From: Marisediminitalea aggregata
GTDB lineage: Bacteria > Pseudomonadota > Gammaproteobacteria > Enterobacterales > Alteromonadaceae
NCBI RefSeq assembly: GCF_900129565.1
Contig: NZ_FQWD01000003.1
Location: 1 to 64,000 of the forward strand
Direction: 5' to 3'
Length of the DNA stretch: 64,000 bases
This document shows, piece after piece, positions 63,801 to 64,000 of this stretch. Positions within the stretch are counted from its first letter, which is position 1; every line of letters starts with the position of its first letter. The notes beneath the pieces were generated by a model. The model saw only the letters and a program-made list of their open reading frames with translations. It did not search any database and was not told the origin of the DNA. The translations under genes were made by a program, and so were the position numbers.

Positions 63801-64000
63801 TCAGCCAGATTAACGAAACGAGAGAAGCGTCCGTTAGTAGACAACGACACAGAATAAGGATCGGTGACTTCCAAAGTCGTTATATCGTCCAGCGATGGAT
63901 GATACACAGTCACTTCGTAGCGATACAGCTTGCGATCCAGACTCATGTCGCCGTTATAAACCCACACACCTGATTCTGTGTTCAGTGTCATGGCATGGCG
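60824..64000 (-). CDS. pullulanase-type alpha-1,6-glucosidase (GH13), 5' end outside the window
   Basis: The frame is open to the right edge, so the N-terminus (signal peptide and probable CBM48 or other domains) is missing; at least 1055 residues are present. The GH13 motifs are AFRFDIMS (nucleophile Asp), FYGEGWTK (acid/base Glu), and KHDNETLWD. The DMSLDRKLYRYEVTV start of the visible part is typical of pullulanases. After the barrel, three repeats of about 110 residues each carry VYLRG, NGWGT and ASEDWAT motifs. They resemble the starch-binding X25-type modules. The enzyme opens alpha-1,6 branches and complements the alpha-amylase at 47181-48857. Confidence 0.9.
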   Translation of the reverse strand, partial: RHAMTLNTESGVWVYNGDMSLDRKLYRYEVTVYHPSLDDITTLEVTDPYSVSLSTNGRFSRFVNLADESLKPDGWDTQVIPEIENPEDAVIYEGHVRDFSIRDMSTSEANRGKYLAFTEQGSDPVSHLQELADAGLTHFHILPSNDIATIDEDPANTVDIYDTVARLCVKRPNAQVCSEADPSSTLLDVYNSYDPLSEAGSAQALTQELRSLDSFNWGYDPHHFNAPEGSYASSAEGVERIVEMRAMIQSLHEIGLRVALDVVYNHTNASGIFTKSVLDKVVPGYYHRYEVDSGAIVRETCCEDTEPRNVMMEKLMLDSLSMWASEYKFDAFRFDIMSQATKDTMVRLRDAIQAIDPDNYFYGEGWTKIDRGYEQANQLNMAGTEIGTYNDRLRDAIRYGHIFNPDSDSALYEQDRVKMGMAGTLADFVLNTSGGRATTASALGGYAQDPADIINYISKHDNETLWDQLNYVLPEDLTLEQRVRAQNAGMGITLLSQGIPFLQMGGDMLRSKSMDRDSYDSGDWFNFVDFTMQTNNWNVGLPLAEKNEARWGEMGQFVYSPERAATMTEIEMAAEVFKEFLTIRQTSPLFRLTTAQDIMDRVGFHNLGTRQQVGLIAMSIDDGINAEAETPLVDLDVNYDAVMVVANTGYEEKSIEVNTATGFMLHSVQQNSYDSAVRGAYFTENESGNGTFTVPALTIAVFVKPQSGAQGYGLATYATAGAPDVVPYGDTSVYLRGSMSEWGTSVEFTYQGNGIYTATSALTAGTQYEFKFASEDWATVNFGAADAADAIVTDDVGVVLGVSNNNLFFTPSVDATYLFTVDASDAQAPVLTVENEEPYAGTTVYLRGAFNGWGTETPLEYKGARQYQAAMSLTAGSYEFKVASEDWATVNLGALSGSDEDKTVELGQETYLAATNDNLVINIDADGDYVFIVDVSDKAEPVLKVFNAQFFGATPVYLRGGMNGWGTADELVYQGAGVYSVDITVSGGATEFKVASEDWATINLGNPDDALTNTVTEGVGKVLGSSNNNLMIELSAGTYEFRVTGPDATQPILTVIAK

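Overview
The window looks like chromosome of a marine gammaproteobacterium of the Alteromonadales type (Alteromonas / Aestuariibacter / Glaciecola-like). This is inferred from gene content, not from a marker-gene comparison. The clues are CysB, YejK/L/M, CmoM, YciK and SohB homologues, a PsrA-type fatty-acid regulator, a VolA-type surface lipase, FlgT, a GlyGly-CTERM xylanase and a mal-type MFS permease with a LacI regulator and GH13 enzymes. Genes are densely packed on both strands. No rRNA, tRNA, CRISPR array or insertion sequence was seen.

Region 1 (1-670): the left edge is an integron-type gene cassette. A complete stem of an attC site (1-97) follows a small membrane-protein gene, and a second GTTATGT core site lies just before that gene. 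No integrase is visible, and cysB follows directly. Region 2 (671-8400): cysB, an input-less histidine kinase with a coiled-coil membrane protein, a LysR regulator divergent from scoAB (succinyl-CoA:3-ketoacid CoA-transferase), a DEAD-box helicase, an exported esterase and a tiny EF-hand protein. Region 3 (8400-16500): trhO, a first Mpo1-like (DUF962) protein, a Crp/Fnr regulator, a REC-TPR response regulator, lipoproteins, an EamA exporter and pfkA.

Region 4 (16500-28450): a GH10 xylanase with cadherin repeats and a GlyGly-CTERM tail, a LytS/LytR-type two-component system, a second Mpo1-like protein, a PilZ protein, an M61 and an M23 peptidase, a two-domain QueD-like protein, and yejK divergent from yejLM. 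Region 5 (28500-36000): a valine catabolic operon, mmsA-acd-hibch-mmsB, with an ACGT-repeat operator candidate upstream. It is followed by a second REC-TPR protein and a second hydroxyisobutyrate-dehydrogenase-family protein. Region 6 (36100-45900): D-lactate dehydrogenase, cmoM, a NIF3-family gene, psrA, sohB, a volA-like lipase, yciK and glnS.

Region 7 (46000-64000): a malto-oligosaccharide locus (LacI regulator, lipoprotein alpha-amylase, MFS permease) and, at the right edge, a partial pullulanase with three C-terminal repeats. Between these lie an ammonium transporter fused to PAS-GGDEF-EAL, a SpoU methyltransferase, a FlgH-FlgT pair outside any visible flagellar cluster, and a phospholipase D-VTT fusion translationally coupled to an EEP-family phosphodiesterase.

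Metabolically the window links starch/maltodextrin and xylan breakdown with glycolysis (pfkA), and branched-chain amino acid and ketone-body use (mms operon, scoAB). Several c-di-GMP or phosphorelay proteins (Amt-GGDEF-EAL, PilZ, REC-TPR, LytTR) point to surface or nutrient sensing. The most unusual items are the cassette at the left edge, the Amt-c-di-GMP fusion, the orphan FlgH-FlgT pair with its unknown divergent neighbour, and the PLD-VTT/EEP pair.
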